Assembly (NCBI GenBank): GCA_026418535.1 | Contig: JAOABC010000001.1 | Span: 1 to 64,000, forward strand | Direction: 5' to 3' | Source: Hydrogenothermaceae bacterium | GTDB taxonomy: Bacteria; Aquificota; Aquificia; Aquificales; Hydrogenothermaceae | DNA length: 64,000 bases | Shown here: positions 20,143 through 30,118 of the stretch, in pieces | Position numbering within the stretch: the stretch's first letter is position 1 | How the letters are laid out: every line of letters starts with the position of its first letter | Notes under the pieces: model-generated | Database searches by the model: none | Told to the model about the DNA's origin: nothing | The model's input: only the letters and a program-made list of their open reading frames with translations | Program-made: the position numbers and the translations under genes

Positions 20143-21669
20143 GTGAAAAACGCTCTTCTTTCTTCACTTAGTGGGTTGCTTTTGTCATTATCTCTTCCTA
20201 ACTTTTTCATACCTTTTACCTACATAATAGGTTTTTTCATACTATTTAATTTTATAACCAACTACAATTTAAAGAAATCGCTGTTTTTCAGTTTTCTCTC
20301 TGGAGTATCCTTCTCTCTCTTTTCGTTTTACTGGATAGTCTACGCTATCTCTTACTATGGAGAGCTGAATCTGATAGTTTCCTCTATTCTTTTCTCTCTG
20401 TTTTCTATCGCTTACTCCAGTGGAACTTTTCTGATTTTTGCATTTCTGTTGAAGCTGTTCTACAGCAGATACCGCTATAGAGCCATGTTTTTGGCTCCTT
20501 TCCTCTGGGTATTATTAGAGTTTTCAAGAGAATATTTCCCATTTAACGGCTTCCCTTGGAACTTATCCGGATACATGTTATCCTATATAAACCCTTTAGC
20601 CCAGTCTGCTTCTATCTTCAGTATCTACGGCCTATCTTTCTTAGTGATCTTCTCTTCAGTGTCTTTTTTTTTATTAGTTAAAAAAAGGAGTCATCAACAC
20701 GTTGTTTTGTTCCTCTTTAACGTAGCCCTCTTTATACTCTTGTATCTTTTCGGAAACAGTAAGATAGAGAACTATACAGAAAGTGGAGAAAAGTTAAAGG
20801 TAGCAATAGTCCAAGGAAATATAGACGAATCTCTAAAGCTAAAACCTACCAATGAGATCAACCGGGAGGTAATAGATAAGTATACAAAAATCATGAAGCA
20901 AAGCTTAAAAGAAAAACCAGACCTGATAGTCCTCCCGGAGTCCGCAATACCTATATACCCTTACATAGAGACATCTTTAAAAGAGTACTTCTTCCAACAG
21001 ATAGAAGATATAAAAGTTCCCAAGATCGTAGGTTTTGACAATGTCATCCTCACTTCGGAGAGAGATATAGACAAAGTCTACAACTCAGTCTTCCTACTTG
21101 ACGAGAACAACAGTTATGTAGATTACTACAGTAAGATGAAGTTAGTCCCATTTGGAGAGTACACTCCTTTCAAAATGAAGGTAGTGGAAGAGATATTCAC
21201 GTATCTACAAGGTATAGACTTTATGAAGGGAGAAAGTCAGAAAATACTGATATATAACCAGCTAAAAGCTGTTCCTCTTGTATGTTTTGAATCTATCTTC
21301 CCAAACTTTGTAAGTGATTTTGTATTAAAGGGAGGAAACTTGATAGTTAACCTCACAAATGACGGATGGTTTGGAAAAACTTCTGGGCCATACCAACACT
21401 TTGAGATGGCAAGGATAAGAGCAATAGAAAACGGAGTATATTTAGTCAGGGCTGCAAACACAGGCATATCGGCTTTTATAGATCCTGTGGGAAAGGTAAG
21501 GAGTCATATACCTCTTATGAAAGAAGGATACATTGCATACCAGATACCCCTACAAACCACACCTACATTTTTTAACATCTACAGAACTTATATATACTTC
21601 ACATTTATTGTAGTGTTCTTATCTTTAATTGGTCTGTTTGAGGTAAAATGTAATACTAGAAAATGTTGA
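20143..21669 (+). CDS. lnt: Apolipoprotein N-acyltransferase
   Basis: This inner-membrane enzyme adds the third acyl chain to lipoproteins. From the GTG at 20143 it has 508 residues. The first 200 form six or so membrane helices, then a carbon-nitrogen hydrolase domain with the catalytic triad: Glu in LPESAIP near 266, Lys in YSKMKLVPFGEYTP near 334, and Cys in VCFES near 385. A final membrane helix ends the protein. Signal peptidase II, which acts before it, is encoded at 2985-3467. Confidence 0.95.
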   Translation: MKNALLSSLSGLLLSLSLPNFFIPFTYIIGFFILFNFITNYNLKKSLFFSFLSGVSFSLFSFYWIVYAISYYGELNLIVSSILFSLFSIAYSSGTFLIFAFLLKLFYSRYRYRAMFLAPFLWVLLEFSREYFPFNGFPWNLSGYMLSYINPLAQSASIFSIYGLSFLVIFSSVSFFLLVKKRSHQHVVLFLFNVALFILLYLFGNSKIENYTESGEKLKVAIVQGNIDESLKLKPTNEINREVIDKYTKIMKQSLKEKPDLIVLPESAIPIYPYIETSLKEYFFQQIEDIKVPKIVGFDNVILTSERDIDKVYNSVFLLDENNSYVDYYSKMKLVPFGEYTPFKMKVVEEIFTYLQGIDFMKGESQKILIYNQLKAVPLVCFESIFPNFVSDFVLKGGNLIVNLTNDGWFGKTSGPYQHFEMARIRAIENGVYLVRAANTGISAFIDPVGKVRSHIPLMKEGYIAYQIPLQTTPTFFNIYRTYIYFTFIVVFLSLIGLFEVKCNTRKC

Positions 21670-21678
21670 GGTTAAAGT

Positions 21679-22629
21679 GTGGTAATAGACAGAGAGAGTA
21701 TTGAAAGAGATCTTAGAGAGTATCTAGATTCCGATGTTAGGTTTATCCTCGACGTTGGTGGATACATTCTCAATGGTGGTGGTAAAAGATTAAGACCTAT
21801 CTTGGTCTTAAAGTTTGCAAAAGCAGTGGGAGGATACATTCCAGAGAATACTTACCCTATTGCATACGCTATGGAGTATCTTCACACAGCTTCCCTCCTC
21901 CATGACGATGTGGTAGACGGTTCACAAACAAGGAGAGGAAGGCCTACAGCAAACATAGTATTTGGAAACCCAACCTGTGTTCTGACAGGAGATTACATGT
22001 ATTCCCTTGCACTGTATCTCTTTTCAATCTACGGTGATATAGATATGATAAGAAACGTAAGTAACTCAGTAAAAAAGATGGCAGAAGGACAACTTCTTGA
22101 ACTAAAAAGAATAGGAGATATAAACACCTCTATGGAGGACTACTTCAAGATAATAGAGGGTAAGACAGCTGTCCTGTTTGGAAGCTGTTGTTATGTAGGA
22201 ACAGGGACAGTTTCAAAAATCCAGGATTTGAAGGATAGAGCCTACAAGTTTGGTTTGAACATGGGTCTTGCCTTTCAGATAGTAGATGATGTATTAGATT
22301 ATACAGCAGATCCAGGGAAGTTGGGTAAAACAGTCCTAAACGACCTCAGGGAAGGAAAGATGACTTATCCCTTAATATCTATACTTTCAAACCTTAACCA
22401 AGAAGAAAGAGATTTTATCAGCAAGCTTTTGAAGGATGTAGACCCAGTTGAGGAGGAGCTGTTAAAGGCGAGGGACATAGTAGTTAAACATGGAGGTATA
22501 GAGAACTCCATACGTAAAGCAAAACATTTAGTTAACATAGCTATAGAAAACCTTAGAGATCTCCCGGAGACGGTGGAGAAGAGAGAGTTAATAGAGATGG
22601 CCACATTCATAGTAGAGAGAGAGTTCTGA
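21679..22629 (+). CDS. Long-chain polyprenyl diphosphate synthase
   Basis: The enzyme is an all-trans prenyltransferase that builds the quinone side chain by adding isopentenyl diphosphate units. It has a GTG start and 316 residues. The first aspartate-rich motif is LLHDDVVD near residue 74 and the second is FQIVDDVLDYT near 197. GGGKRLRP near residue 35 is the substrate-lysine region. Chain length cannot be read safely from sequence; heptaprenyl or octaprenyl products are usual. It follows lnt by 9 bases. Confidence 0.92.
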   Translation: MVIDRESIERDLREYLDSDVRFILDVGGYILNGGGKRLRPILVLKFAKAVGGYIPENTYPIAYAMEYLHTASLLHDDVVDGSQTRRGRPTANIVFGNPTCVLTGDYMYSLALYLFSIYGDIDMIRNVSNSVKKMAEGQLLELKRIGDINTSMEDYFKIIEGKTAVLFGSCCYVGTGTVSKIQDLKDRAYKFGLNMGLAFQIVDDVLDYTADPGKLGKTVLNDLREGKMTYPLISILSNLNQEERDFISKLLKDVDPVEEELLKARDIVVKHGGIENSIRKAKHLVNIAIENLRDLPETVEKRELIEMATFIVEREF

Positions 22630-22704
22630 TATGATTATACCCGTTGAAAAAGTCTCATTTTAGCTGTTATCATTAATAGTTGAATACCCTACAGGAGTTG
22701 GTAG

Positions 22705-23112
22705 ATGCATAGAACTATGTTGAAATCTAAAGTTCATAGGATAAGGATTACAGGGGCAGATTTGCACTACGAAGGAAGCCTAACACTGGATGAAGCTATA
22801 ATGGAGGCAGCAAACCTATTTCCCTTTGAGAAGATAGAAGTCTACAATATAAACAACGGTCAGAGATTTTCTACCTACGTTATCCCTGGTATAAGATACG
22901 GAGGGGAATGTATTCTAAATGGAGCTGCAGCGAGACTGGGACACTACGGAGATATTATAATCATAGCATCCTACGCCCATATGGACGATAAAGAGATTAA
23001 GAACTACAAAGTGGATTTAGTATATATAGATGAGTTAAACAACTCAATAAAGGAGCACAAAAGGGTCTCTGCTCTCAACTCTAAAGTCTTAGCTGTGGAA
23101 GACGAAATCTAA
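22705..23112 (+). CDS. panD: Aspartate 1-decarboxylase
   Basis: This pyruvoyl enzyme makes beta-alanine for pantothenate and CoA. The N-terminus [10 protein letters not shown] matches the family start. Self-processing occurs at the Gly-Ser bond in HYEGSLT near residues 28-29, where the serine becomes the pyruvoyl group. [11 protein letters not shown] near 50 and [12 protein letters not shown] near 71 are conserved. The length of 135 is slightly longer than usual because of a charged tail. Confidence 0.95.
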   Translation: MHRTMLKSKVHRIRITGADLHYEGSLTLDEAIMEAANLFPFEKIEVYNINNGQRFSTYVIPGIRYGGECILNGAAARLGHYGDIIIIASYAHMDDKEIKNYKVDLVYIDELNNSIKEHKRVSALNSKVLAVEDEI

Positions 23113-23145
23113 GTTAAGTTTAGTCCTCTGTAATCTGGAGTAGAG

Positions 23146-24432
23146 ATGAGAGTTTACCTTTTTGTTGCTCTAGTCTTTAGCTTCTTTATAACTTCCTGCT
23201 CAGTCCAGGTTAAGGAAGTAAGGCAAAAGCCTACATACAAATATACTAAGAAACAAGATATACAGACAGATAATGCTGTAAGAGAACAAGAGAAAGTTGT
23301 AAAAGAGGAGATCTCTCCTGCTACTGGAAAAGGTATTACAAGACTTGTAGAGTACCAACTTAGTAGTGAAGAGAAAGATTTCCTGATAAAGGAAGCTAAA
23401 GTTCTGAATATACCCATACCTGAAGACTCAGACATAGAATACTTTATTAACTACTACACAACGACAAAAAGATACTTTACAGAGAATGCCTTAAAAAGGG
23501 CTAACTACTTTTTACCTATGGTAAAGAGAGTGTTTAGAGAAGAAGGTCTTCCGGAGGAACTGTCTTACCTTGCAGTAGTTGAGAGTGGATTTAACCCTTT
23601 TGCTACCTCTCCAGCTAACGCGGCAGGGATATGGCAGTTCATACCATCTACTGCTAAAAGGTTTGGACTCTTGATGAATGATTACGTTGATGAAAGGAGA
23701 GACCCTTACAAGTCTACAGTTGCTGCTGCAAAGTATTTGAAGTTCTTGTATAACACTTTTGGTAGCTGGGAGCTTGCTATAGCTGGATACAACTGTGGAG
23801 AGAAGTGTGTCCAAAAGAGGGCAGACAGTGTAGGTAGTTATAAGTTCTCAGATATAAAGTACAGTCTACCCAAAGAGACGATGGAATACGTTCCTAGATT
23901 CTTTGCCATACTCCTCATAGTTCAGAATCCCCAGAAGTACGGGATCGATACAAACTCAAATGTATACGATATGTTAACTATCCAATCTGATAGAGAAACT
24001 ACTCTTGAAAACTACGCCTTGGACACTAAAATCGACACAGATATAATTAGATTCTACAACGGTCACTTTAAGAAAGGTTTAATAGTTCCCGGGGCTAATA
24101 TAAATATACCAAAGATAGATACAGTCTTTGACAAGAGATACATATACTTACCTTCTCAAAAGACTGTAGTTGTCTCGGAGACAAAACCAAACAAACAAGA
24201 TACAAAGAAAGAGCATAAAGATGACAACTTTATCCTTGCTATACTAAAGAAAGATCAAAAACCAGACATTGTAAAGACATCTTATAAAAAAGAAAAAACT
24301 TATAAGGTAGAAAAAGGAGATACACTTTACAATATAGCCAGAAAGTTTGGGTTAGATGTTGAAACTTTGAAGATGATGAATAATTTACAAGGTGAACTTA
24401 TAAGGGAAGGAGATGTCTTAGTGGTAGAATGA
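23146..24432 (+). CDS. mltD: Membrane-bound lytic transglycosylase, MltD-like
   Basis: The 428-residue protein cleaves peptidoglycan glycan strands. A lipoprotein signal peptide ends in FITSC near residue 17. The SLT domain spans about residues 120-260, with the catalytic glutamate in LAVVESGFNPFA near 144, then AAGIWQFIPSTAKRFGL and AIAGYNCGE. A LysM repeat (EKGDTLYNIARKFGL) occupies the last 45 residues. The stop overlaps the ispG start by 4 bases. Confidence 0.93.
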   Translation: MRVYLFVALVFSFFITSCSVQVKEVRQKPTYKYTKKQDIQTDNAVREQEKVVKEEISPATGKGITRLVEYQLSSEEKDFLIKEAKVLNIPIPEDSDIEYFINYYTTTKRYFTENALKRANYFLPMVKRVFREEGLPEELSYLAVVESGFNPFATSPANAAGIWQFIPSTAKRFGLLMNDYVDERRDPYKSTVAAAKYLKFLYNTFGSWELAIAGYNCGEKCVQKRADSVGSYKFSDIKYSLPKETMEYVPRFFAILLIVQNPQKYGIDTNSNVYDMLTIQSDRETTLENYALDTKIDTDIIRFYNGHFKKGLIVPGANINIPKIDTVFDKRYIYLPSQKTVVVSETKPNKQDTKKEHKDDNFILAILKKDQKPDIVKTSYKKEKTYKVEKGDTLYNIARKFGLDVETLKMMNNLQGELIREGDVLVVE

Positions 24433-25496
24433 TAGAGAGAAGAAAGACAAGGCCAGTATACGTAGGAAATGTTCAGGTAGGTGGCGGTGCTCCTGTTGTG
24501 GTCCAGTCTATGACAGACACAAAGACCCACGATGTAGAAGAGACCTTATCCCAGATAAACAGACTCTATCAGGTTGGCTGTGAGTTGATAAGAGTGGCTG
24601 TTCCACGGGAAGAAGATGCTTTAGCTCTTCCGGAGATAGTCAAAAACTCCCCTATACCTGTAATAGGAGATATACACTTTTCTCCTAGGATAGCTTTTCT
24701 ATCTTTAGAGAGTGGTATACACGGTATAAGACTAAACCCCGGAAACATAAACGATGAAGGGAAGATAAGGGAGATACTCCAAGAGTGTGAGAGGAAAGGT
24801 GTAGCAGTTAGATTGGGTGTTAACTCAGGTTCCCTTGAGGAGAGACTACTACAGAAGTACGGCTATCCATCAGCCGAGGCTCTTGCTGAGAGTGCTCTCC
24901 ACTGGTCTGAGTTTTTTGAGAAGACTGGGTTTACAAACTTCAAGGTGTCCATAAAAGGATCGGATGTTCTACAGAACGTGGAGGCAAACAGAATATTTGC
25001 CTCAAAGACAGATATACCATTACATATAGGTATAACAGAGGCAGGTCCATCTGGGAAAGGGACTGTTAAGTCTTCGGTGGGAATAGGGATACTCCTGTAC
25101 CTTGGAATCGGTGATACAGTAAGAGTATCCTTAACAGCCCCTCCTGAAGAGGAAGTAAAAACAGCCTACGATATCCTGTCATCTTTAGGTTTGAGAAGGA
25201 GAGGAGTTGAAATCGTCTCCTGTCCAACCTGTGGAAGGATAGAGGTAAATCTTCCAGAGGTTGTGAGAAGAGTCGAGGAGAGTCTAAAAGATATAAAACT
25301 TCCTATAAAAGTTGCAATAATGGGATGCGTAGTAAACGCTATAGGGGAAGCAAAGGAGGCAGACATAGGACTTGCCTGTGGTTACAAGTCTGCTGTCCTT
25401 TTTAAGGAAGGTAAACCTATCCGGAGAGTCTCCGAGGAAGAGATGGTAGAAGAGCTCCTGAGAGAGATAAAGACTATGGAAGAAGATGCTAAGTAA
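24429..25496 (+). CDS. ispG: 4-hydroxy-3-methylbut-2-enyl-diphosphate synthase
   Basis: This iron-sulfur enzyme of the non-mevalonate pathway reduces methylerythritol cyclodiphosphate to HMBPP. The TIM-barrel part starts VQSMTDTKTHDVE near residue 26. The [4Fe-4S] ligands are in SCPTCGRIEVNL near 263-272 and GCVVNAIGEA near 300. The 355 residues give the compact bacterial form without the plant insertion. It overlaps both neighbours, so mltD, ispG and the next small gene are probably one transcript. Confidence 0.96.
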   Translation: MIERRKTRPVYVGNVQVGGGAPVVVQSMTDTKTHDVEETLSQINRLYQVGCELIRVAVPREEDALALPEIVKNSPIPVIGDIHFSPRIAFLSLESGIHGIRLNPGNINDEGKIREILQECERKGVAVRLGVNSGSLEERLLQKYGYPSAEALAESALHWSEFFEKTGFTNFKVSIKGSDVLQNVEANRIFASKTDIPLHIGITEAGPSGKGTVKSSVGIGILLYLGIGDTVRVSLTAPPEEEVKTAYDILSSLGLRRRGVEIVSCPTCGRIEVNLPEVVRRVEESLKDIKLPIKVAIMGCVVNAIGEAKEADIGLACGYKSAVLFKEGKPIRRVSEEEMVEELLREIKTMEEDAK

Positions 25497-25827
25497 AGAG
25501 GAGAAGTTATACCTCTTGGCAATCTTAGAAAACTGTTCTCAGTTTACACTCAAAAGAGACCCGAGGACTGGTAGTGTTTATCCGTATATAAGATTGAAGA
25601 TAGTTAACGATGAACTTCGTTATAGAGTAAAGAGTGTATTTGTCGGAACGGTTTCAAAATACTACCTCATTCTATCCCACAAAAAGGCCAAAAATTTCTT
25701 AGATAATCTCTCCCCAACAGTCTACAGAGAGAAGATAGAATTAGTGGACCAACTCTACAACAATAGCTTTGCAAGAGCCTACAAAAGAAGTACAGGGATG
25801 AGATATACAAAAAGTTCAAGAGGTTAG
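25486..25827 (+). CDS. Hypothetical protein, basic, 113 residues
   Basis: I do not recognise a family with confidence. The protein is basic and mixed alpha/beta, starting LYLLAILENCSQFTLKRDP, followed by a tyrosine-rich beta stretch and a helix ending before a basic tail. The first part faintly recalls the LAGLIDADG core, but the diagnostic acidic residue pattern is not there. It overlaps ispG by 11 bases and lies 3 bases from the next gene, so it is translated as part of that operon. Confidence 0.6.
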   Translation: MLSKEEKLYLLAILENCSQFTLKRDPRTGSVYPYIRLKIVNDELRYRVKSVFVGTVSKYYLILSHKKAKNFLDNLSPTVYREKIELVDQLYNNSFARAYKRSTGMRYTKSSRG

Positions 25828-25830
25828 AGG

Positions 25831-26145
25831 ATGGAGACAGAAAGAGAGTTTAGAGTAAAGGGTATAGCCACAGATGTAACCACGTATGAGTGGGAAGAGG
25901 ATGATATAGTAAACAAAGCTCCAGTAACTGTAGAAAAAATATCAAAAAGAAAGGGTGGCTTTACAGTCTATATGAGAGGACTAACTCAGGACTATGAATG
26001 GTACTTTTCAAAGGGTCTTACCACAATAACGGTAATGGATAACAATAAGGGTATAAAGATAGAGCATGAAGATGGAACATACTGGTTAGAGCTTCAGTAT
26101 AACGAAGAACTTTTAGAGTTTTTAAAAGAATTTATGGAGGAGTAA
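25831..26145 (+). CDS. Hypothetical protein, acidic, 104 residues
   Basis: An unrecognised small soluble protein, rich in beta-strand and acidic residues, ending in a short helix (EELLEFLKEFMEE). It has no signal peptide or cysteine. The gene lies between a basic small protein and argB with 1-4 base gaps, and the open frame with tight spacing supports it as real. Confidence 0.6.
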   Translation: METEREFRVKGIATDVTTYEWEEDDIVNKAPVTVEKISKRKGGFTVYMRGLTQDYEWYFSKGLTTITVMDNNKGIKIEHEDGTYWLELQYNEELLEFLKEFMEE

Positions 26146-26146
26146 G

Positions 26147-27046
26147 TTGGAGAAATTAATAGAAAAGGCGAATATACTACTTGAAGCCCTTCCTTACATC
26201 TCAAACTTCAGAGGGAAGACATTGGTTATAAAGTACGGTGGGAATGCTATGGACAAGGCAGACCTCAGGGATGCCTTCGCTCAGGATATTGTTATGTTAA
26301 AGTTCATAGGTATAAACCCTGTTATAGTCCATGGAGGAGGTCCTCAGATAGGGAACTACCTTAAGAAAATGGGTTTAGAGTCTAAGTTCATTGGGGGCTT
26401 GAGAGTTACAGATAAAGAGACTATGGATATAGTGGAGATGGTTTTAGGGGGTCTTGTTAACAAGTCCATAGTCCAGCTTATAAACAAGGTTGGAGATGGA
26501 CACGTGAAAGCCGTAGGGATAACCGGAAAAGACGCAAACCTGATTAAAGCAAGGAAATTAGACGCAGATGAGTACTTCCGGAGTATGGGAGACTTTAGAC
26601 CCTCAGAGCTTTTAGACCTTGGACATGTGGGAGAGGTAGAAAAGATAAACCCAGAGATAATTAACTTCCTGGACAGTGGAGGTTTTATCCCGGTTATAGC
26701 CCCTATCGGCTATGATGGAGAGGGCAATGCTTATAACATAAATGCGGACTTTGTTGCATCTACTGTTGCATCGGCCTTGAAAGCAGAGAAAGTTATATTC
26801 TTAACAGATATAGAGGGACTGAAAAATGAAAAAGGGGAAACAGTCTCTACCATAACAATTCCAGAGATAGAGAGGATGATAGAGGAAGGAGTTATAAAAG
26901 GGGGCATGATCCCAAAGATGAAAGCTTGTATAAATGCAATTAAGAATGGTGTTGGGAAGGCTCATATACTTGATGGAAGAGTTGAGCACTGCGTTTTACT
27001 TGAGATATTTACGAAGGAAGGAATAGGAACGGAGATATCCATCTAG
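26147..27046 (+). CDS. argB: Acetylglutamate kinase
   Basis: The enzyme phosphorylates N-acetylglutamate, the second step of arginine synthesis. It starts at TTG 26147, 1 base after the previous stop. The 299 residues include VIKYGGNAM near residue 27, VIVHGGGPQIG near 62, GGLVNKSIV near 102, and the KGGMIPKMKAC segment near 249 characteristic of the family. The N-terminal helix is of the kind found in arginine-sensitive hexameric forms, so feedback inhibition is plausible. Confidence 0.95.
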   Translation: MEKLIEKANILLEALPYISNFRGKTLVIKYGGNAMDKADLRDAFAQDIVMLKFIGINPVIVHGGGPQIGNYLKKMGLESKFIGGLRVTDKETMDIVEMVLGGLVNKSIVQLINKVGDGHVKAVGITGKDANLIKARKLDADEYFRSMGDFRPSELLDLGHVGEVEKINPEIINFLDSGGFIPVIAPIGYDGEGNAYNINADFVASTVASALKAEKVIFLTDIEGLKNEKGETVSTITIPEIERMIEEGVIKGGMIPKMKACINAIKNGVGKAHILDGRVEHCVLLEIFTKEGIGTEISI

Positions 27047-27720
27047 GTCCTCATACTCTCTTCTACTATAGAGACTCCACTGCTGGTGCCTATCCTGTCT
27101 GCACCAGCTCTTGTCATCCTCAAAAATGTTTGATAATCCTTTATACCTCCGGAAGCTTTAACCTTTATCCTATCTCCTCCTAAACTTTTGAACAGTCTAA
27201 CATCCTCCTCTCTAGCCCCTACTGTGTTAAAACCTGTGCTTGTCTTTATAAACTCCATCCCAGTATCTAAAAGTATCTTCAGAGCTGTCTCCTTCTCTTT
27301 CAAGTTTAGGAATCCTGTTTCTACTATAATTTTCCTCACAACCCCCTTGTGTTTATCTCTATCTCTCTTAGCTCTCTCTCCACATAACGATGATCACCAC
27401 TTTTGAAAGCGGATATATTCCAAACCACGTCCAGCTCAGAGGCTCCATTCTCTATACACTCTACAGCTTCAGATACCTTTACCTTCACAGTGTGAGCTCT
27501 GAATGGAAAGCCAACTGCTCCACAAACTTTTACGGGGGTTCCTTTTAGTATATTGTAAGCAAAGCTCACAAAAAAGCTTTACACAGACAGAGAAGAATCC
27601 GTACTCCTTCCCCTGTAGACAGGCCATTTCTATATCAGAGTAAGTTAGATCTGGTTTTAATACTGACAAATCTATACAGTTAGCTACGTTTAAAGACGAA
27701 CCCATACCAGACATGATCAT
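27043..27720 (-). pseudogene. deoC: Deoxyribose-phosphate aldolase, two frameshifts
   Basis: Three frames read as one DeoC of about 225 residues, a class I aldolase that splits deoxyribose-5-phosphate in nucleoside catabolism. The start region is VANCIDLSVLKPDLT, the middle ENGASELDVVWNISAF, and the end has the Schiff-base lysine in KTSTGF and the phosphate-binding IKVKASGGIKDY. The first break is at six A (forward strand) at 27570-27575, where five restore VKLFVSFAYN. The second is at five C at 27342-27346, where six restore TRGVVRKIIVETG. Both are homopolymer indels, so sequencing error is the rival explanation. Confidence 0.85.
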
Positions 27721-28513
27721 TCCTTCCCTCTTCTTGCATACTCTCAATTCTTACCAGTTTTAAGTTGTACTCTCTTGAGAGGTTAAGAATCTTTTCCCTC
27801 TCCACATCTTGGAATATACCAGAAAGAAGCCAGTACTTCCTGAACTTTTTTGGTAGAGTGTCAAATGATTTCTGGAAAATCTCCATCTGCAGGTTTGAGA
27901 TTACCACATCGTACTCTTGATCTATTTCCTCTACATCTCCTAAGAAACATCTAATACTTACTTCATTTTCCCAAGCGTTGATCTTACACTCCTCTACAGC
28001 CTGAGGGTCTATGTCTATAGCGTCTACCTGTGCTCCCATCTTTGCGGATGCTATTGCTAGTATCCCTGTTCCACATCCAACATCCAAAATACTATCCCCT
28101 GGCTCTAAAAACTCCGGAATGAGTTTTAACATCATCTGGGTTGTTGGATGCAGGCCAGTTCCAAAAGCCATAGCCACCTTTATCTTTATCGGTATATAGT
28201 CGGACCCGTTGTATATCTCCCACTCTGGAAGTACAATGAACTTTCCTATCTCTATAGGTTTGAAGCTCTCTTTCCACTTCTCCTCCCAGTCTTCCTCTGA
28301 TATATTCTCAACAGAAGACACTTTACCTTTACCTATATCTGCGAATATCTCTTCTACCATCTCCTTTATACTTTCAAACTCTTCATCCTGAGCGTAGATA
28401 GTAAACTCTATCCTATCTTCTTCTCTTTTGGTTATCTCAAAACCGTATCCGTTCAGTTCTACAGCAAATATCTCGAAGTAGTCCGGCTCTATGGTGCAGT
28501 TTATTCTCTTCAT
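27680..28513 (-). CDS. prmA: Ribosomal protein L11 methyltransferase
   Basis: The enzyme trimethylates ribosomal protein L11. The 277 residues include an N-terminal substrate-binding domain and a C-terminal Rossmann methyltransferase. The SAM-binding motif is ILDVGCGTGILAIASAKMG near residue 143, preceded by AFGTGLHPTTQ, typical of PrmA. Its end overlaps the start of deoC by about 40 bases, and its start overlaps hspR by 4. Confidence 0.92.
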   Translation of the reverse strand: MKRINCTIEPDYFEIFAVELNGYGFEITKREEDRIEFTIYAQDEEFESIKEMVEEIFADIGKGKVSSVENISEEDWEEKWKESFKPIEIGKFIVLPEWEIYNGSDYIPIKIKVAMAFGTGLHPTTQMMLKLIPEFLEPGDSILDVGCGTGILAIASAKMGAQVDAIDIDPQAVEECKINAWENEVSIRCFLGDVEEIDQEYDVVISNLQMEIFQKSFDTLPKKFRKYWLLSGIFQDVEREKILNLSREYNLKLVRIESMQEEGRNDHVWYGFVFKRS

Positions 28514-28944
28514 TCTCCCCCCTTCTTGCCTTTATATTTTTGGTATATATAATCCTCTATCTTTACAACCTCTACTTTTGGTATCCTTACCAGAGCATTT
28601 CTCTGGGCTTCTAAGTCGTTTACGAACCTTTTCTTTATCTCCTCTTGTACGTATGTTAGCAGTTGTTCTACTTGGTTTTGTAGCTCTATCATCTGTGCTC
28701 TCATCCGGAGGATGGCATCCACTCCGGCTAAGTTAACTCCTAGCTCCCGGGTTAAGAAAAGGATGAACTCTAACTTCTCAAGGTCTTCCTGGGAGTACAT
28801 CCTCGTTTTTCCTTCAGTCCTGGAAGGGACAAGAAGACCTTCCTTCTCGTAGAGTCTTAGAGTCTGTGGATGGATACTGTACATCCTGGAGACCGCTCCT
28901 ATCATGTAAACTGGCTCTTTTTTTTTATCACTCTTCTTTTCCAT
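28510..28944 (-). CDS. hspR: HspR-type MerR-family heat-shock repressor
   Basis: The 144-residue protein starts with a MerR-type winged helix. The pattern IGAVSRMYSIHPQTLRLYEKEGLLVPSR at residues 15-42 is characteristic of HspR, which represses chaperone operons and is freed by DnaK titration. A coiled-coil segment near residues 75-110 would mediate dimerisation. The gene follows dnaJ by 14 bases, so it probably regulates its own operon. Confidence 0.88.
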   Translation of the reverse strand: MEKKSDKKKEPVYMIGAVSRMYSIHPQTLRLYEKEGLLVPSRTEGKTRMYSQEDLEKLEFILFLTRELGVNLAGVDAILRMRAQMIELQNQVEQLLTYVQEEIKKRFVNDLEAQRNALVRIPKVEVVKIEDYIYQKYKGKKGGE

Positions 28945-28958
28945 CTCTAAACACCTCT

Positions 28959-30095
28959 CTACTCTGGCTTTTCAAATCTTTTTTCAACCTTAACTTCTTC
29001 TTTTAACTTATCGATACATTTTTTAGCATCTTTTGATAGTTCCTTTTCTGAAGGTATAGAGACATTAAATATAACTATCATATCACCGTACCCGGAAGTC
29101 TTTAATCTTGGCATACCCTTGCCAGTTATCTTCACACTCTCTTCAGGTTGAGTTCCTGGATGTACGACTATCCTCTCCGTCTTTCCACTTATATGGGGCA
29201 CATCTAACTCCGTTCCCTTTATCGCTTCCCATACTGACAGGTTCAGCTTTATATAAATGTTATCTCCTCTTCTTTCAAATAGATGATGAGGGGCAATATT
29301 TACGACTATCCAAAGGTCCCCCGTTATACCCCCAAACTTTCCACTATGTCCTTTACCCGGAACTCTTAGCTTTGTCCCACTGTCAACACCGGGAGGTATC
29401 CTAACTTTAATCTCCTCCTTTTTGATAATAAGACCTCTACCACCACAAGCTTCACAGTGTTCCTGAAGTACGCCAACACCACCGCATGTAGGACATGCCT
29501 GAGATATCCTTATAAATCCAAGGTTTTGATATATCTCCCCTATACCATTACAAGTTTGGCATATTCTCTCTGTAGAGCCTACTTTTGCTCCAGTTCCACC
29601 GCATACATCACATATCATATAACGGGGGACTTCTGTAGATAGTGTTGTTCCGTTGTAAGCATCTTCCAAGCTAATCGTTATGGTTTGGTAAAGGTCTGAT
29701 CCATCTTCTCTTGTATATCTTCTACCTTTTGTTTTGCCACCTCTATCTTTTCCACCGAATAATGTATCGAATATTGTGTTAAACTCATCGAAAACATCTT
29801 TCATGTTAAAGTAGTCTCCGTAAGCCTGTCCTCCGTAGCCTCCAGAGGTTCCAGCACCACTTAAGCCAGCATGACCAAATTGATCGTAGATCTTTCTTTT
29901 CTCTGGGTCAGAGAGCACTTGGTATGCTTCACTGACTTCTTTAAATTTCTCTTCTGCCTCTTTGTTGTTTGGGTTTAGGTCTGGATGATATTGTCTTGCA
30001 AGCTTTCTGTAGGCTTTCTTTATATCTTCCGGTGTTGCGTTCCTGTTGACACCTAAAACTTCGTAGTAATCCCTTTTCTTCGCCATAAACTTCAC
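28959..30095 (-). CDS. dnaJ: Chaperone DnaJ
   Basis: The DnaK co-chaperone has 378 residues. The J domain spans residues 7-70 with HPD in [11 protein letters not shown] glycine-rich linker follows at about 80-105. Four zinc-finger cysteine repeats ([32 protein letters not shown]) lie near 155-225, then the C-terminal substrate-binding and dimer domains. It is first in the dnaJ-hspR operon behind a near-consensus promoter. Confidence 0.97.
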   Translation of the reverse strand: MKFMAKKRDYYEVLGVNRNATPEDIKKAYRKLARQYHPDLNPNNKEAEEKFKEVSEAYQVLSDPEKRKIYDQFGHAGLSGAGTSGGYGGQAYGDYFNMKDVFDEFNTIFDTLFGGKDRGGKTKGRRYTREDGSDLYQTITISLEDAYNGTTLSTEVPRYMICDVCGGTGAKVGSTERICQTCNGIGEIYQNLGFIRISQACPTCGGVGVLQEHCEACGGRGLIIKKEEIKVRIPPGVDSGTKLRVPGKGHSGKFGGITGDLWIVVNIAPHHLFERRGDNIYIKLNLSVWEAIKGTELDVPHISGKTERIVVHPGTQPEESVKITGKGMPRLKTSGYGDMIVIFNVSIPSEKELSKDAKKCIDKLKEEVKVEKRFEKPE

Positions 30096-30118
30096 CTTTC
30101 TGTTAGTAGTCCTATTCT

